NCBI GenBank assembly: GCA_017794825.1
Contig: CP051237.1
Coordinates: 1,426,001-1,490,000, forward strand
Direction of reading: 5' to 3'
Length of the DNA: 64,000 nucleotides
Origin: Pararhizobium sp.
GTDB lineage: Bacteria > Pseudomonadota > Alphaproteobacteria > Rhizobiales > Rhizobiaceae
Part shown: in pieces, positions 1 through 8,400 of the stretch
How positions within the stretch are numbered: position 1 is the stretch's first letter
Layout of the letters: every line of letters starts with the position of its first letter
The notes under the pieces: generated by a model
Told to the model about the DNA's origin: nothing
What the model saw: the letters and a program-made list of their open reading frames with translations, nothing else
The model's database searches: none
Made by a program: the position numbers and the translations under genes

Positions 1-888
1 GTCGCGCCAACTCCGTTTCATTCGGACGGCGCGGTCGATGAAGACGGCATGCGCCGGGTTATCGATTGCATGGTCGACCAGGGCGTGGACGCAATCTGCA
101 TTCTTGCGAACTATTCCGAGCAGTTCCTCCTGACCGACGACGAGCGGGCGCTTTTGACGCGGATCAGCCTGGAGCACGCCGACGGGCGGGTTCCGGTCAT
201 AGTCACGATCAGCCATTTCTGGACCGACCTGGTTGTCCGAAGAGCACGTGAAGCCGAAGCTCTCGGCGCGGCGATGGTCATGATGATGCCGCCCTATCAC
301 GGCGCTGGCCTGCAGGCGTCGCCGCAGGGCGTCTTCGAGCATTTCCAGGCGGTCAACAACGCGATCGGCATTCCGATCATGGTGCAGGACGCGCCGCTCT
401 CCGGCGTCACACTGACGGTCGACCTGCTGGCGCGGATGGCGCGTGAGCTCGCAAACGTCTCCTATTTCAAGATTGAATGTCCCTTCGCAGCCGACAAGCT
501 GGCCGCGCTGCTCGAAGCCGCCGGCGACCATATCGAAGGGCCTTTCGACGGCGAGGAAGCCGTGACGCTGCTTGCCGATCTCGACGCGGGCGCGACCGGA
601 TCCATGACCTCGGCGATGTTTCCGGAACAAATCAAACCTATCGTCACCGAATACCGGGCGGGCAACCTTGATGCGGCGCTCGAGCACTGGAAGCGATGCC
701 TGCCTCTGATCAACCATGAAAACCGCCAGTGCGGTTTGCGAGCGACCAAGGCGGTGTTCATGGAAGGCGGCGTCATCGGCAGCGATTACGTGCGCCATCC
801 GTTAAAGCCGCTGTCGCAACGCACAAGGATCCGTCTGCTCGATCTTGCGCGCGATCTCGACGTGCTCGCACTGCGATGGGGGGCATGA
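1..888 (+). CDS. DHDPS/KDG-aldolase family protein, 5' end outside window
   Basis: A class I lyase of the dihydrodipicolinate synthase/N-acetylneuraminate lyase family. The reading frame is open from base 1 and begins inside the usual N-terminal VAPTPF motif, so only a few codons are missing; the ATG at 49 is internal. The Schiff-base lysine is seen in YFKIECP (codon at 469). The segment that is YN-x-P in true DHDPS reads QDAP here, so the catalytic Tyr is absent; that pattern fits 2-keto-3-deoxy-sugar-acid dehydratases or aldolases better than lysine synthesis. The stop overlaps by ATGA with the start of a lactonase remnant, and a sugar-acid dehydratase lies downstream, which supports a role in pentonate or hexonate breakdown (inference). 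The exact substrate cannot be told. Confidence 0.85.
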   Translation, partial: VAPTPFHSDGAVDEDGMRRVIDCMVDQGVDAICILANYSEQFLLTDDERALLTRISLEHADGRVPVIVTISHFWTDLVVRRAREAEALGAAMVMMMPPYHGAGLQASPQGVFEHFQAVNNAIGIPIMVQDAPLSGVTLTVDLLARMARELANVSYFKIECPFAADKLAALLEAAGDHIEGPFDGEEAVTLLADLDAGATGSMTSAMFPEQIKPIVTEYRAGNLDAALEHWKRCLPLINHENRQCGLRATKAVFMEGGVIGSDYVRHPLKPLSQRTRIRLLDLARDLDVLALRWGA

Positions 889-1184
889 GCGTCTGCGAAC
901 AAGGATAGCGAACGGAGGATACCGCCTGGTGGTTCGACATCGTCGATCGAAAGTTGTTCGAGCATTGCCTGATGAGCGGCGATACGCACGTGCATGCGCT
1001 GCCGTCCATGGCGTCGATGATCGCCCGCATCGACGGCGAACATCAACTGGTCGCGATGGAGGACGGTCTGTATCTGCGCGCCAGATCCGATGGAGCGCTT
1101 TCGCTGCTGGCGCCGCTGGAAGCCGATGACAGCGCAACACGATCGAATGACTGCGACCCGCAATCATTTCATCGGCGCGTTTAG
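885..1184 (+). pseudogene. SMP-30/gluconolactonase remnant
   Basis: The ATG at 885 overlaps the stop of the upstream aldolase-family gene. The frame runs seven codons to an in-frame TAG (906-908), then continues in the same frame with WWFDIVDRKLFEH, ARIDGEHQLVAMEDGLYLR and PLEADDSATRSND. These match the first blade of SMP-30/regucalcin lactonases, ending at the conserved SND that carries a metal-ligand Asn. After it the similarity stops and the frame closes at 1184. Normal members are about 290 residues, so roughly two thirds is gone, besides the stop and a shortened N terminus. It was probably the sugar-acid lactonase of this operon. The identification is from remembered family motifs. Confidence 0.7.
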
Positions 1185-1395
1185 CGCGCTCATCCACGCG
1201 GCCATGGTCAGTACGTTCCGGCTGAGCTGGCGCGGCGCAGCCGTTGCTGTCATCAAGGAAGCGCGCCTCCAGCAGCATGGCGACGTCCTGGAAGCGATAC
1301 GCAGGCGCGATCCGAAACTGGCGCGCCAGCGCATGGAAAACCTGCTAGACGATGCCATTAACGACGTGAACGAGGCCCTCGGGATTCAGAACTGA
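1162..1395 (+). pseudogene. C-terminal remnant of a GntR/FCD-family regulator
   Basis: In a different frame from the lactonase remnant, a stretch starting NHFIGAFSALIHAAM and ending with H-GDVLEAIRRRDPKLARQRM-LLDDA matches the last two helices of an FCD ligand-binding domain, including the closing H-x-x-[IV]-x-x-AI-x-x-RD-x-x-x-A pattern. There is no DNA-binding domain upstream: the sequence passes directly into the lactonase fragment at about 1150-1162. A single deletion that joined the front of one gene to the end of a same-strand regulator gene would explain both remnants. The open frame around it starts at 1090, but its first 24 codons have no family resemblance. Confidence 0.65.
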
Positions 1396-1700
1396 ACTCG
1401 TTCCGGCAACCAACGTGTTTTGCTGCTTAGAAGTGTGGGAGTTAAACAGATAAATCCGCTGCAAAGAGGCTCTATTTCACTGGCAAAACAATGTGTTGCC
1501 GCCTTCTATCTTCACCTAAGCATCGATCAGGATGGTCTTCTTCAGATGTTAATTGTTTCGTCTTTGCTGGCGAGTCACTGTAGAGGTTCTTCAAGCCACT
1601 CCATTGTAGATTCCAGCAACCAGTTTCCAAAGCCTGAAAAGCGCCTTCCTCGTCTGAATCGATTTCTGATCAGGAAAAGCCATCGGTCCAAGTCTCCAGA

Positions 1701-1718
1701 TGTAAGGTGTTGCTTACA
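1701..1718. promoter_or_regulatory. Operator-like inverted repeat TGTAAG-N6-CTTACA
   Basis: A perfect 6+6 bp inverted repeat with a 6-nt centre lies about 100 bp before the TRAP binding-protein gene. Its size suits a dimeric regulator. The FadR-type protein at 6352 or the lost regulator at 1162 are possible ligands (inference). Confidence 0.4.
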
Positions 1719-1782
1719 AGCGCGCTTCATGCATTGGTTAGGGTCCGGAAAAGCAATTTTCCGCCGGGATCGAACGGTCTTG

Positions 1783-1795
1783 GTCAACTAACAAC
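1783..1795. promoter_or_regulatory. GTCAACTA-type promoter element
   Basis: The sequence GTCAACTAACAAC ends 22 bp before the ATG at 1818. The core GTCAACTA, or its reverse complement TAGTTGAC, also occurs upstream of operons at about 29.26, 38.58, 46.98 and 53.65 kb, which is why it is marked. Whether one regulator or several use it is unknown. Confidence 0.3.
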
Positions 1796-1817
1796 TGTTC
1801 TCAGGGAGGAGACAACA

Positions 1818-2837
1818 ATGCTGAAGGGAATATTCAGTCGAGCGCTGATCACGGCGTCGGCCATTATTGTATGCGGAGCTGCCGTGGCAGCCGACTACGA
1901 GTGGACGTTCCAGACGTCCGAAACAGCGGGCGAGCCCGGCTTCATCAACAAGCAGAAATGGGCTGAAAGCGTCAAGGAGATGTCCGGAGGCCGGATCGAG
2001 ATCGAGATTCTGCCGATCGGGGCGGTCGTGCCCCACACCGATACGCTCGACGCCGTGGGCTCCGGCATCCTACAGGGACACCTTACCGACCCGAGTTATT
2101 TCGCGGGCAAGGATCCGGCCTTCGCCATGATGGGCAATCTCGTCGGCGCCTGGAGCGACCCGTTCGAGCTCCTCGGGTTCATGCAGTCCGGTGGCGGACA
2201 CGAGCTCTATGCCGAACTGGTCGAGCCGTACGGCGTTCATTTCATTGGCGCCGCCGCGACCGAACCGGAGGCTTTCGTGTCCGGCAAGCCGCTGCGCTCC
2301 GTCGAGGATCTGAAGGGCCTCAAACTGCGCGCTCCGGAAGGCATGGTCTACGAGATCTTCTCCAAGGCGGGCGCCGCTCCGGTCGCGCTTCCAGGCTCGG
2401 AAGTGTTCACCGCGCTCGACAAGGGCGTCGTCGAGGCCGCCGACTACACGGTCTTCGCGACCAACCAGTCTCAGGGCATGAACGACGTTGCCAACTATCC
2501 GCTCTATCCCGGATTTCACTCGCTTCCGCTGATCGACATCTCCATGACGAAATCGGTCTGGGACGAACTGCCGGATGATCTCAAGGCGATCCTCAACGCC
2601 TCCGTCGACCAGTTCATCTTTCAGCACGTCTATTCCGTACGCAAGCTTGATGCCGAGGCCGTCGCCAAGGCGAAGGAAAATCCCGATATAGAGATAATTA
2701 ACTGGTCCGGAGACGAACGCGCCAAGTTCCGCCGCATTGCCCAGCAGGAATGGGAAAACTGGGCCGGGAAGAACGAGATGACACAGCGCTACTACGATAC
2801 CGTCGTGGCATATCTCCAGGGGCGTAACCAGCTCTGA
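1818..2837 (+). CDS. TRAP transporter substrate-binding protein (DctP family)
   Basis: A 339-residue periplasmic protein that captures an organic acid and hands it to the membrane pair encoded next. The start at 1818 follows GGGAGGAGA and gives a clean Sec signal peptide cleaved after AVAA; the open frame itself reaches back to 1707. The mature chain has the DctP fold, with the specificity-helix region LKLRAPEGMVYEIFSKAGAAPV, where the conserved Arg binds the ligand carboxylate in this family. It is the first gene of the operon 1818-5970. The nearby sugar-acid dehydratase suggests an aldonate or similar acid as ligand (inference). Confidence 0.92.
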   Translation: MLKGIFSRALITASAIIVCGAAVAADYEWTFQTSETAGEPGFINKQKWAESVKEMSGGRIEIEILPIGAVVPHTDTLDAVGSGILQGHLTDPSYFAGKDPAFAMMGNLVGAWSDPFELLGFMQSGGGHELYAELVEPYGVHFIGAAATEPEAFVSGKPLRSVEDLKGLKLRAPEGMVYEIFSKAGAAPVALPGSEVFTALDKGVVEAADYTVFATNQSQGMNDVANYPLYPGFHSLPLIDISMTKSVWDELPDDLKAILNASVDQFIFQHVYSVRKLDAEAVAKAKENPDIEIINWSGDERAKFRRIAQQEWENWAGKNEMTQRYYDTVVAYLQGRNQL

Positions 2838-2866
2838 CCCCTCCACTGTGAAGCGGAAATTGATCA

Positions 2867-2894
2867 GGGCCTGGCCGGTCATTCGGCCAGGCCC
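2867..2894 (+). terminator. Intra-operon hairpin after the TRAP binding-protein gene
   Basis: An 11-bp perfect stem (GGGCCTGGCCG and its complement) with a 6-nt loop lies between the binding-protein gene and the small permease gene. No T-run follows. In transporter operons such hairpins commonly protect the 3' end of the abundant binding-protein message or attenuate the downstream genes; this role is inferred. Confidence 0.55.
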
Positions 2895-2913
2895 GACATC
2901 TGGGAGGAAAAGG

Positions 2914-3483
2914 ATGTCGGACGCCGAACTCGATCTTGGAAATGAAGATCCTGATGCGGGAACACGAAGCAGGCTCGACAGGATCGTCGCGAGATCCGCG
3001 AAAGTCCTTTCCTGGGGCATTTTTGTCGCCTTCGCCATCAGCGTCTTCGAGGTGATCGCACGGTACGTATTCGACAGTCCAACGCTGTGGGTGCATGAAT
3101 CGACCACATTCCTGATCGCCGCCACGTTCCTCGTCGGTGGCCCTATCGCGCTCGCCAGGGACAAGCATATACGGGTGCGCATGATCTACGACGCCGTCTC
3201 GCCAGCGACGCGCCGCTGGCTCGACATCGTCAATTCCGTCATTGCGATGATTTTCTTCGCGGGACTGGGCTATGCCGGCTGGATCCTGGCGTGGAAGGCG
3301 ACACACACGCCGTCCGGGGAGATACGCTTCGAAGGCACCGGCACTGCGTGGAACCCGCCGACGCCGGCGCTTCTCAAGATCATCATTCTGATCTGCGTCG
3401 TGCTGATGCTGATCCAGACCGCAGTCCACCTGATCAAGGCGATCCGCCGGGACGTCAACCGGGAAATGGACGGGGACCGCTGA
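2914..3483 (+). CDS. TRAP transporter small permease (DctQ family)
   Basis: A 189-residue inner-membrane protein with four hydrophobic segments: about residues 28-50, 62-84, 103-125 and 148-168. The second is preceded by the typical W-x-x-E motif (LWVHESTTF), and KHIRVRMI follows it. The ATG at 2914 sits after GGGAGGAAAAGG and is preferred to an upstream ATG at 2848 that lies in the hairpin leader. It joins the large permease at 3485 and depends on the binding protein at 1818. Substrate specificity is not visible in this subunit. Confidence 0.9.
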   Translation: MSDAELDLGNEDPDAGTRSRLDRIVARSAKVLSWGIFVAFAISVFEVIARYVFDSPTLWVHESTTFLIAATFLVGGPIALARDKHIRVRMIYDAVSPATRRWLDIVNSVIAMIFFAGLGYAGWILAWKATHTPSGEIRFEGTGTAWNPPTPALLKIIILICVVLMLIQTAVHLIKAIRRDVNREMDGDR

Positions 3484-3484
3484 C

Positions 3485-4795
3485 ATGGGACTGAACGCCC
3501 TCGGCATCGAGAACGGCACCCTTCTTCTTGTCGCGCTGATCCTGTTGCTCCTGATGACCGGCCAGCCGCTCGCCTGGGTGACGGGCCTCGTTGCGCTGAT
3601 TTTCACATTCGGCTGGTTCGGCGGCAATGCATTGCCGCTCGTGACGTCCCGCATCTTCGGCTTCATCACCGAATATTCGCTTGTCGCTATACCCATGTTC
3701 ATCCTCATGGCGGCGCTGCTGGACCGGTCCGGCATCGCGAAAGACCTGTTCAACGGGATGCGCATCCTTGCCGGGCGACTGCCCGGCGGCGTCGCCGTGC
3801 AGACGCTGATCGTGGCGATCCTGATGGCGGCCATGTCGGGCGTCATCGGGGGCGAGATAGTGTTGCTCGGCATTCTCGCGCTGCCCCAGATGCTCCGGCT
3901 CGGGTATGACCGGTCGCTGTCGATTGGCGTCGTATGCGCAGGCGGATCTCTGGGCACGATGATGCCGCCTTCGATCGTTCTGATCATCTACGGCCTCGTC
4001 GCAGGCGTGTCGATCGCAGACCTGTTCGTCGCAGCCATCACGCCTGCGCTTTTGCTTCTGGGTTGCTACATCGCCTATGTGCTTTTTCGCTGCATCAGAA
4101 ATCCGGAACTTGGCCCGCCGATGACAGACGCAGAGCATGCGGAGGAATCGATCGGGACGGCCATTAAGTCTCTGATCGCGCCGCTCTTCATCGTGATAGC
4201 CGTGCTGGGCTCAATCTATGGTGGCGTGGCTTCGATCACCGAGGCGGCGGCGCTCGGCGTCACCTCCGTTCTGATCATTGCAGCGCTGCGCCGCGAACTC
4301 AATGTGAAGATGCTGCAGAACAGTCTCGTTCACACGCTTGAAACCTGCGGCATGATCATCTGGATCGGCATCGCCGCCGCCGTCCTTGTCGGGGTCTACA
4401 ATCTGATGGGAGGCAACCGTTTCGTATCCGCCGCAATTCTCGGCCTCGATGCGGCGCCTGTGGTCATCATCCTGGTGATGATGCTGATACTGATCGTGCT
4501 CGGCATGTTCCTGGACTGGATCGGCATTGCGCTTCTGACCTTGCCGATCTTCGTGCCGATTATCGTCCAACTGGGCTACGACCCGATCTGGTTCGGAATC
4601 CTGTTTGCCGTGAATATGCAGGTCTCCTATCTCACCCCTCCCTTTGGCCCCGCCGCTTTTTATCTCAAGAGCGTCGCGCCACCCGACATCACGCTGAAGC
4701 ACATCTACACGGCGCTGTTGCCGTTCATTGCGTTGCAACTGTTTGTCCTCGGCCTGCTGCTTTTCTATCCGCCGCTCGCCACCTGGATGCTCTGA
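3485..4795 (+). CDS. TRAP transporter large permease (DctM family)
   Basis: A 436-residue inner-membrane transporter with about twelve membrane segments and typical DctM features: FGWFGGN near the N terminus, the re-entrant SGVIGGE region, GTMMPPSIVLIIYG in the middle and LTPPFGPAAFYL near the end. It uses the sodium gradient to move the ligand delivered by the DctP protein. It starts one base after the stop of the small permease and ends two bases before the dehydratase start, so the four genes are almost certainly one transcript. Confidence 0.93.
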   Translation: MGLNALGIENGTLLLVALILLLLMTGQPLAWVTGLVALIFTFGWFGGNALPLVTSRIFGFITEYSLVAIPMFILMAALLDRSGIAKDLFNGMRILAGRLPGGVAVQTLIVAILMAAMSGVIGGEIVLLGILALPQMLRLGYDRSLSIGVVCAGGSLGTMMPPSIVLIIYGLVAGVSIADLFVAAITPALLLLGCYIAYVLFRCIRNPELGPPMTDAEHAEESIGTAIKSLIAPLFIVIAVLGSIYGGVASITEAAALGVTSVLIIAALRRELNVKMLQNSLVHTLETCGMIIWIGIAAAVLVGVYNLMGGNRFVSAAILGLDAAPVVIILVMMLILIVLGMFLDWIGIALLTLPIFVPIIVQLGYDPIWFGILFAVNMQVSYLTPPFGPAAFYLKSVAPPDITLKHIYTALLPFIALQLFVLGLLLFYPPLATWML

Positions 4796-4797
4796 CC

Positions 4798-5970
4798 ATG
4801 AAGATCGTTTCCATATCTGCCCATGTCGTCAACGCATATATGCGGAACTGGGTTTTCGTAAAGGTTCAGACCGACGTGCCCGGACTGCATGGATGGGGTG
4901 AGGCGACGCTGGAATGGAAGACGAGAAGCGTGTTGGGCGCCATCGACGATCTCGCGCCCCTCCTGCTGGGCCGCAACCCGCTCGACATCGAACAGGCGGC
5001 CCGCGCCATGCGCAAACAATCCTTCTGGCGGCTCGGCGCCATTGGAATGAGCGCTGTATCCGGTATCGAGATTGCGCTGTGGGACATTGCCGGCAAGCAT
5101 TTTGGGGTGCCTGTCTGGCGGCTCCTCGGCGGACAGGTGCGCGACAAGGTGCATGTCTACACGCACCTTGGATTCGGCGACATGCGAGCCGTATACGAGA
5201 CCGACAGCGTCGGTCCGCTGGTCGAACACGCGCACCAGGTCCTGGCGAAAGGTTATACCGCCTTCAAAGTCGTTATCCTACCTTACGTGCACGCCTACGC
5301 GCCGCGCAAGGCCGTCAACCATGTGGTGCAGTTGATGGCGGGATTGCGCGAGGCGGCGGGGCCGGATACCGAAATCATGCTTGATTTCCACGGCAGGCCG
5401 GGCTCGGTCGCAACGGCTCTTTCGTTCATAGATGCAGTTGCGCCGTTTGACCCCATGTTCGTCGAGGAGCCCGTTCAGCCCGGCGATGCGGTGGCTATGC
5501 TTCGGGTGGCGGAACGCTCGCCAGTGCCGATCGCCACCGGTGAACGGCTGGTCGAGCGCAACGAGTTCGAAGAGCATTTCCGACTGAGAGCCATGGATAT
5601 CGTGCAACCCGACATCTGTCACTGCGGCGGACTCATGGAAGCCAAGAAAATCGCCTCAATGGCGGAAGCCGCGGGCATGGGTGTTGCGCCGCATAATCCG
5701 CTGGGCCCGATCGCAGGCGCTGCGGCTTTGCATTTCGCTGTATCGACACCGAACCATATCATCCAGGAGGAGATGGTTGGCGCTGTGCCATGGTATTTCG
5801 ACGTCGTGCGCGGTCCCATTCAGATGGTGGAGGGACACTGGCAGGTGCCGGAGACGCCGGGACTCGGGATCGAGGTGAACGAGGACGAATGCGCCAGGCA
5901 TCCGTTTGCGCCGGAAGTCTATCACACGCAGAACGCGGTGGTGGAAGACGGAACGATCGTCGACTGGTAG
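4798..5970 (+). CDS. Enolase-superfamily sugar-acid dehydratase, D-galactonate dehydratase-like
   Basis: A 390-residue cytoplasmic enzyme of the mandelate racemase/muconate lactonising family. The capping domain covers about residues 1-115 and the TIM barrel the rest. Metal ligands are visible as D196 in LDFHGR, E223/E224 in VEEP and E249 in TGER. H198 (Asp-x-His) and H299 (APHNPLGP) are the acid and base seen in the galactonate/mannonate dehydratase subgroup. It would remove water from an aldonate to give a 2-keto-3-deoxy acid, which a lyase like the one at 1-888 could process. It closes the TRAP operon, so the imported acid is probably its substrate. The exact sugar acid cannot be told. Confidence 0.87.
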   Translation: MKIVSISAHVVNAYMRNWVFVKVQTDVPGLHGWGEATLEWKTRSVLGAIDDLAPLLLGRNPLDIEQAARAMRKQSFWRLGAIGMSAVSGIEIALWDIAGKHFGVPVWRLLGGQVRDKVHVYTHLGFGDMRAVYETDSVGPLVEHAHQVLAKGYTAFKVVILPYVHAYAPRKAVNHVVQLMAGLREAAGPDTEIMLDFHGRPGSVATALSFIDAVAPFDPMFVEEPVQPGDAVAMLRVAERSPVPIATGERLVERNEFEEHFRLRAMDIVQPDICHCGGLMEAKKIASMAEAAGMGVAPHNPLGPIAGAAALHFAVSTPNHIIQEEMVGAVPWYFDVVRGPIQMVEGHWQVPETPGLGIEVNEDECARHPFAPEVYHTQNAVVEDGTIVDW

Positions 5971-6351
5971 CGGTTGGCAGGATTTCGACAGATCTTCTTT
6001 ATAACCTGCGACCTGCAGCATGAGTTGAACCAGTTCCCGACATTGAAAGCCTCAACTCGAGCCCGTGACGACCCAGCGAGCAGGATCTCCGGTTCCGGGT
6101 TGCTTCATTTCGATTGAAATATCTGGTTGGACAAATAAAAGCGAAAATGCATTCGCCGTCAATCAGAGGGACTGGTGAAGAGGCGCTAAAAACAATTACC
6201 AACTCGGGAATTTTGCCCTGAAATAAGGGAAATCTGGTCTGCCAGCGGATGATTTGCCTGCCGGGGTTGTTGACTAGTTGCCGACATCGCCTTACGAGTC
6301 TTGGCCCAACAAATAGATGGCTACCGTACTGCAGGGGTATGACGAGGAAGG
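5971..6351. other. Intergenic region before the FadR-type regulator
   Basis: No gene is supported here. The distal part has the dyad-like sequence at 6266-6283 and a weak sigma-70-like pair (TTGACT at 6270, TACGAG at 6293). The proximal part shows no clear terminator for the TRAP operon. Confidence 0.5.
6266..6283. promoter_or_regulatory. Putative operator/promoter of the FadR-type regulator gene
   Basis: GGTTGTTGACTAGTTGCC lies 68 bp before the regulator start and contains TTGACT, a possible -35 box. Its reverse complement (GGCAACTAGTCAACAACC) resembles the operator-like site at 29255-29272. Autoregulation is inferred. Confidence 0.3.
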
Positions 6352-7086
6352 ATGGCCACTAAATCAGACGCCAGCGATATGGCGCCGCACACGGCGTCCG
6401 CGACCGACTCGGCCGTCGACGCCGTAGTCAGACAGTTACGCGAACTGATCGTCGAAGAAGGGCTGAAGGTCGGCGACAATCTGCCCACCGAGCGCGAGCT
6501 TTGCGTCCGTTTCGACGCCAGCCGCAACACTGTGCGGGAGGCCATGCGCATTATGAAAGCCTACGGCATGGTCGAGGTCCGTCCGAAGATTGGCGCCACG
6601 ATTACCGACAACAGGATGGCGCGCGCCTTCGAGCTCTTTTCCTTCAACACGATGGAAGTCTCGCGCAAATCCTTTGCCGACGTACAGGCATTCCGCGACC
6701 TGATCGAGGTGCGTTCGGCCGACCGGATTTTTGAGCTGCTGCAGGACGAAGATATCGACGAGCTGAGGGAAAGGAATGCGAGCTTGGAGGATATACGGGA
6801 TATCCAGGAAGCGTCGGAGATGGACTACGCCTTTCACCTGCGCCTGATCTCCATTCTTGGCAACAACGCCATCCTGGACGTCTATTCGGTAATGAAGCCA
6901 ATCATTCTGCGCATCATGCAGAAGGGAAAAACGCGGCGCACCTTCATGACGGAAACCTATGACGAGCATGAAGGGGTCATAGACGCGATGGCCGCCCGTG
7001 ACCGTCTCGCATTCGAATACAGGCTGAGGAATCACCTGATGGTTGGCTTCAAGCATTTCAACGAGGAGATTGAAGAAACGGCCTGA
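6352..7086 (+). CDS. GntR-family regulator, FadR/FCD subfamily
   Basis: A 244-residue DNA-binding regulator. A winged helix covers about residues 20-90, with LPTERELCVRFDASRNTVREAMRI being the usual GntR recognition region. The rest is a helical FCD domain with the metal/ligand pattern D-x-x-FHLRL and a later EHEGVIDAMAARD and RNHL. FCD proteins typically sense sugar acids or other carboxylates and repress the adjoining catabolic genes. It lies between the TRAP/dehydratase operon and the ABC operon and could control either or both. The start at 6352 follows GACGAGGAAGG. Confidence 0.9.
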   Translation: MATKSDASDMAPHTASATDSAVDAVVRQLRELIVEEGLKVGDNLPTERELCVRFDASRNTVREAMRIMKAYGMVEVRPKIGATITDNRMARAFELFSFNTMEVSRKSFADVQAFRDLIEVRSADRIFELLQDEDIDELRERNASLEDIRDIQEASEMDYAFHLRLISILGNNAILDVYSVMKPIILRIMQKGKTRRTFMTETYDEHEGVIDAMAARDRLAFEYRLRNHLMVGFKHFNEEIEETA

Positions 7087-7092
7087 TGGACC

Positions 7093-7139
7093 TTGGGGCG
7101 TGCCCCAAACACCGTGTAGACGGGCCGCGCCAACCCGTC
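7093..7139. terminator. Two consecutive hairpins after the regulator gene
   Basis: TTGGGG-CGTG-CCCCAA (7093-7108 with flanking pairs) is followed by GACGGG-N9-CCCGTC (7119-7139). Neither has a T-run. They lie between the regulator and the ABC binding-protein gene and may limit read-through or form the leader of the ABC message. Confidence 0.4.
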
Positions 7140-7176
7140 ACAGGAATCGGAACCGGCGCGAATATAGGGAGGATAT

Positions 7177-8316
7177 ATGATGAGACATCTTCTGAAATGT
7201 ACAACGGCGTTTACCGCGCTCGCGATGTCGGCGCAGCTGGCGCTGGCGGGACCTGAGATCGTTGCCGGGCCCGGCGCCAACCCGGAATGCTTCGCGCCGT
7301 GGTCGGATGACACGACCTACCTGCAATGGGAAGCGAAAGAGGCTCCCTACAAGATCGCCGTGGTGAACGGCTTCGTCGGCAACACCTGGCGTATACAGAT
7401 GATCAAGACGGCCAAGGCCTTCGCCGAGGATCCGGCGATCAAGGACAAAATCGAGACATTGAAGGTGGTCTCAACGGGCACCGATGCTCCGGCGCAATTG
7501 GGCGCCATTGAAGACTTCATCAACCAGGGCTTCGACGCGATCATCACCATTGCGGTTTCCCCGGACGGTTTTGACCGCGTAATCCGGCTCGCCGACAAGA
7601 ACGATGTGGTCATCGTGCCGTTTGACAACGTCCTCGATACCGACAAAGTCATGCAGGTCAACGAGGACCAGCTCGAAATGGGCCGCACGTGGGCGAAGTT
7701 CGTGCTGGACCAGCTGAAAGCGGAAGGCACTACTTCGGGCAAGTTGCTGGAAATACGCGGTTTGCCAGGAAACTCGGTGGACCGCGATCGGTCGATTGGC
7801 ATTCATGAAGTCTTCGACGCCGACGGCGGCGACTGGGAAATCGTCCAGGTCGTCGGAAACTGGGATGACGGCACCGCGCAGAAGGTGACGGCCGACGCCA
7901 TCGCCGTTCATGACAAGTTCGATGCCATACTCGCGCAGGGCGGCACCACCGGCGTCGTCCAGGCGATGATGGATACAGGTCATCCGATGGTCCCCGTCGC
8001 GGGCGAATCCGAGAACGGTTTCCGCAAGCTCGTCGCCAAACACGCCGACGAAGGCCTGAAGGGCATTTCCATCGGCCAGTCGCCGGGCCTCGTCGCCATT
8101 GCGATGAAGGCGGCCATCTCCGCGCTCGAGGGCAACGCAATGCCGCAGTTGATCTCCGTGCCGCTGCCCATCGCCACCTATGACGAGCTTGAGGACGGCA
8201 CTAACTACTGGTCGGACCTTCCCGACAACTTCTTTACGGTCAACGAGTTCCCGCCTTGCGGCGTGAACATCTCCGGTCCGGCGATTATGTCGCAGGATGA
8301 GTCCGACGTGAACTGA
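7177..8316 (+). CDS. Sugar ABC transporter substrate-binding protein (periplasmic binding protein type 1)
   Basis: A 379-residue secreted protein. The start (ATG ATG at 7177) follows AGGGAGGATAT. A signal peptide of about 24 residues ends in LALA. The mature part has the two-lobed ribose-binding-protein fold with IAVVNGFVGNTWR at the first strand and VPFDNVLDTD in the hinge region. It is longer than RbsB (about 300) because of an extra N-terminal segment and a C-terminal tail with NEFPPCGVN. It delivers its ligand to the permeases at 9924 and 10977. The context of sugar-acid genes suggests a sugar or polyol. Confidence 0.9.
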   Translation: MMRHLLKCTTAFTALAMSAQLALAGPEIVAGPGANPECFAPWSDDTTYLQWEAKEAPYKIAVVNGFVGNTWRIQMIKTAKAFAEDPAIKDKIETLKVVSTGTDAPAQLGAIEDFINQGFDAIITIAVSPDGFDRVIRLADKNDVVIVPFDNVLDTDKVMQVNEDQLEMGRTWAKFVLDQLKAEGTTSGKLLEIRGLPGNSVDRDRSIGIHEVFDADGGDWEIVQVVGNWDDGTAQKVTADAIAVHDKFDAILAQGGTTGVVQAMMDTGHPMVPVAGESENGFRKLVAKHADEGLKGISIGQSPGLVAIAMKAAISALEGNAMPQLISVPLPIATYDELEDGTNYWSDLPDNFFTVNEFPPCGVNISGPAIMSQDESDVN

Positions 8317-8322
8317 TCCCAC

Positions 8323-8354
8323 GATACGGGCGGCGCAACCGGGCCGCCCGTATC
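8323..8354 (+). terminator. 12-bp hairpin between binding-protein and ATPase genes
   Basis: A perfect 12-bp stem (GATACGGGCGGC and its complement) with an 8-nt loop lies just after the binding-protein stop. It is the same arrangement as in the TRAP operon at 2867 and probably sets the ratio of binding protein to membrane components. Confidence 0.6.
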
Positions 8355-8400
8355 GGTTTCCACCCAGATTTGAACCGGCATGGCCGGCAACAGGGGACGA

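Larger units (their letters stand above)
1396..1817. other. Intergenic region upstream of the first TRAP operon
   Basis: It holds no convincing gene; a 123-codon open frame at 1420-1791 has no recognisable domain and no ribosome binding site. It contains the inverted repeat at 1701-1718, the sequence GTCAACTAACAAC at 1783-1795 and the ribosome binding site (GGGAGGAGA) for the gene at 1818. Regulatory function is likely. Confidence 0.6.

Noticed and set aside
1420..1791. 123-codon open frame before the TRAP operon
   Set aside because: No ribosome binding site, no recognisable domain and an amino-acid make-up typical of chance frames; it covers the promoter region of the next operon.
2070..3987. 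Long minus-strand frames (370 and 429 codons) opposite the TRAP genes
   Set aside because: They are antisense shadows of high-GC coding sequence; the plus-strand frames have clear family motifs and ribosome binding sites.
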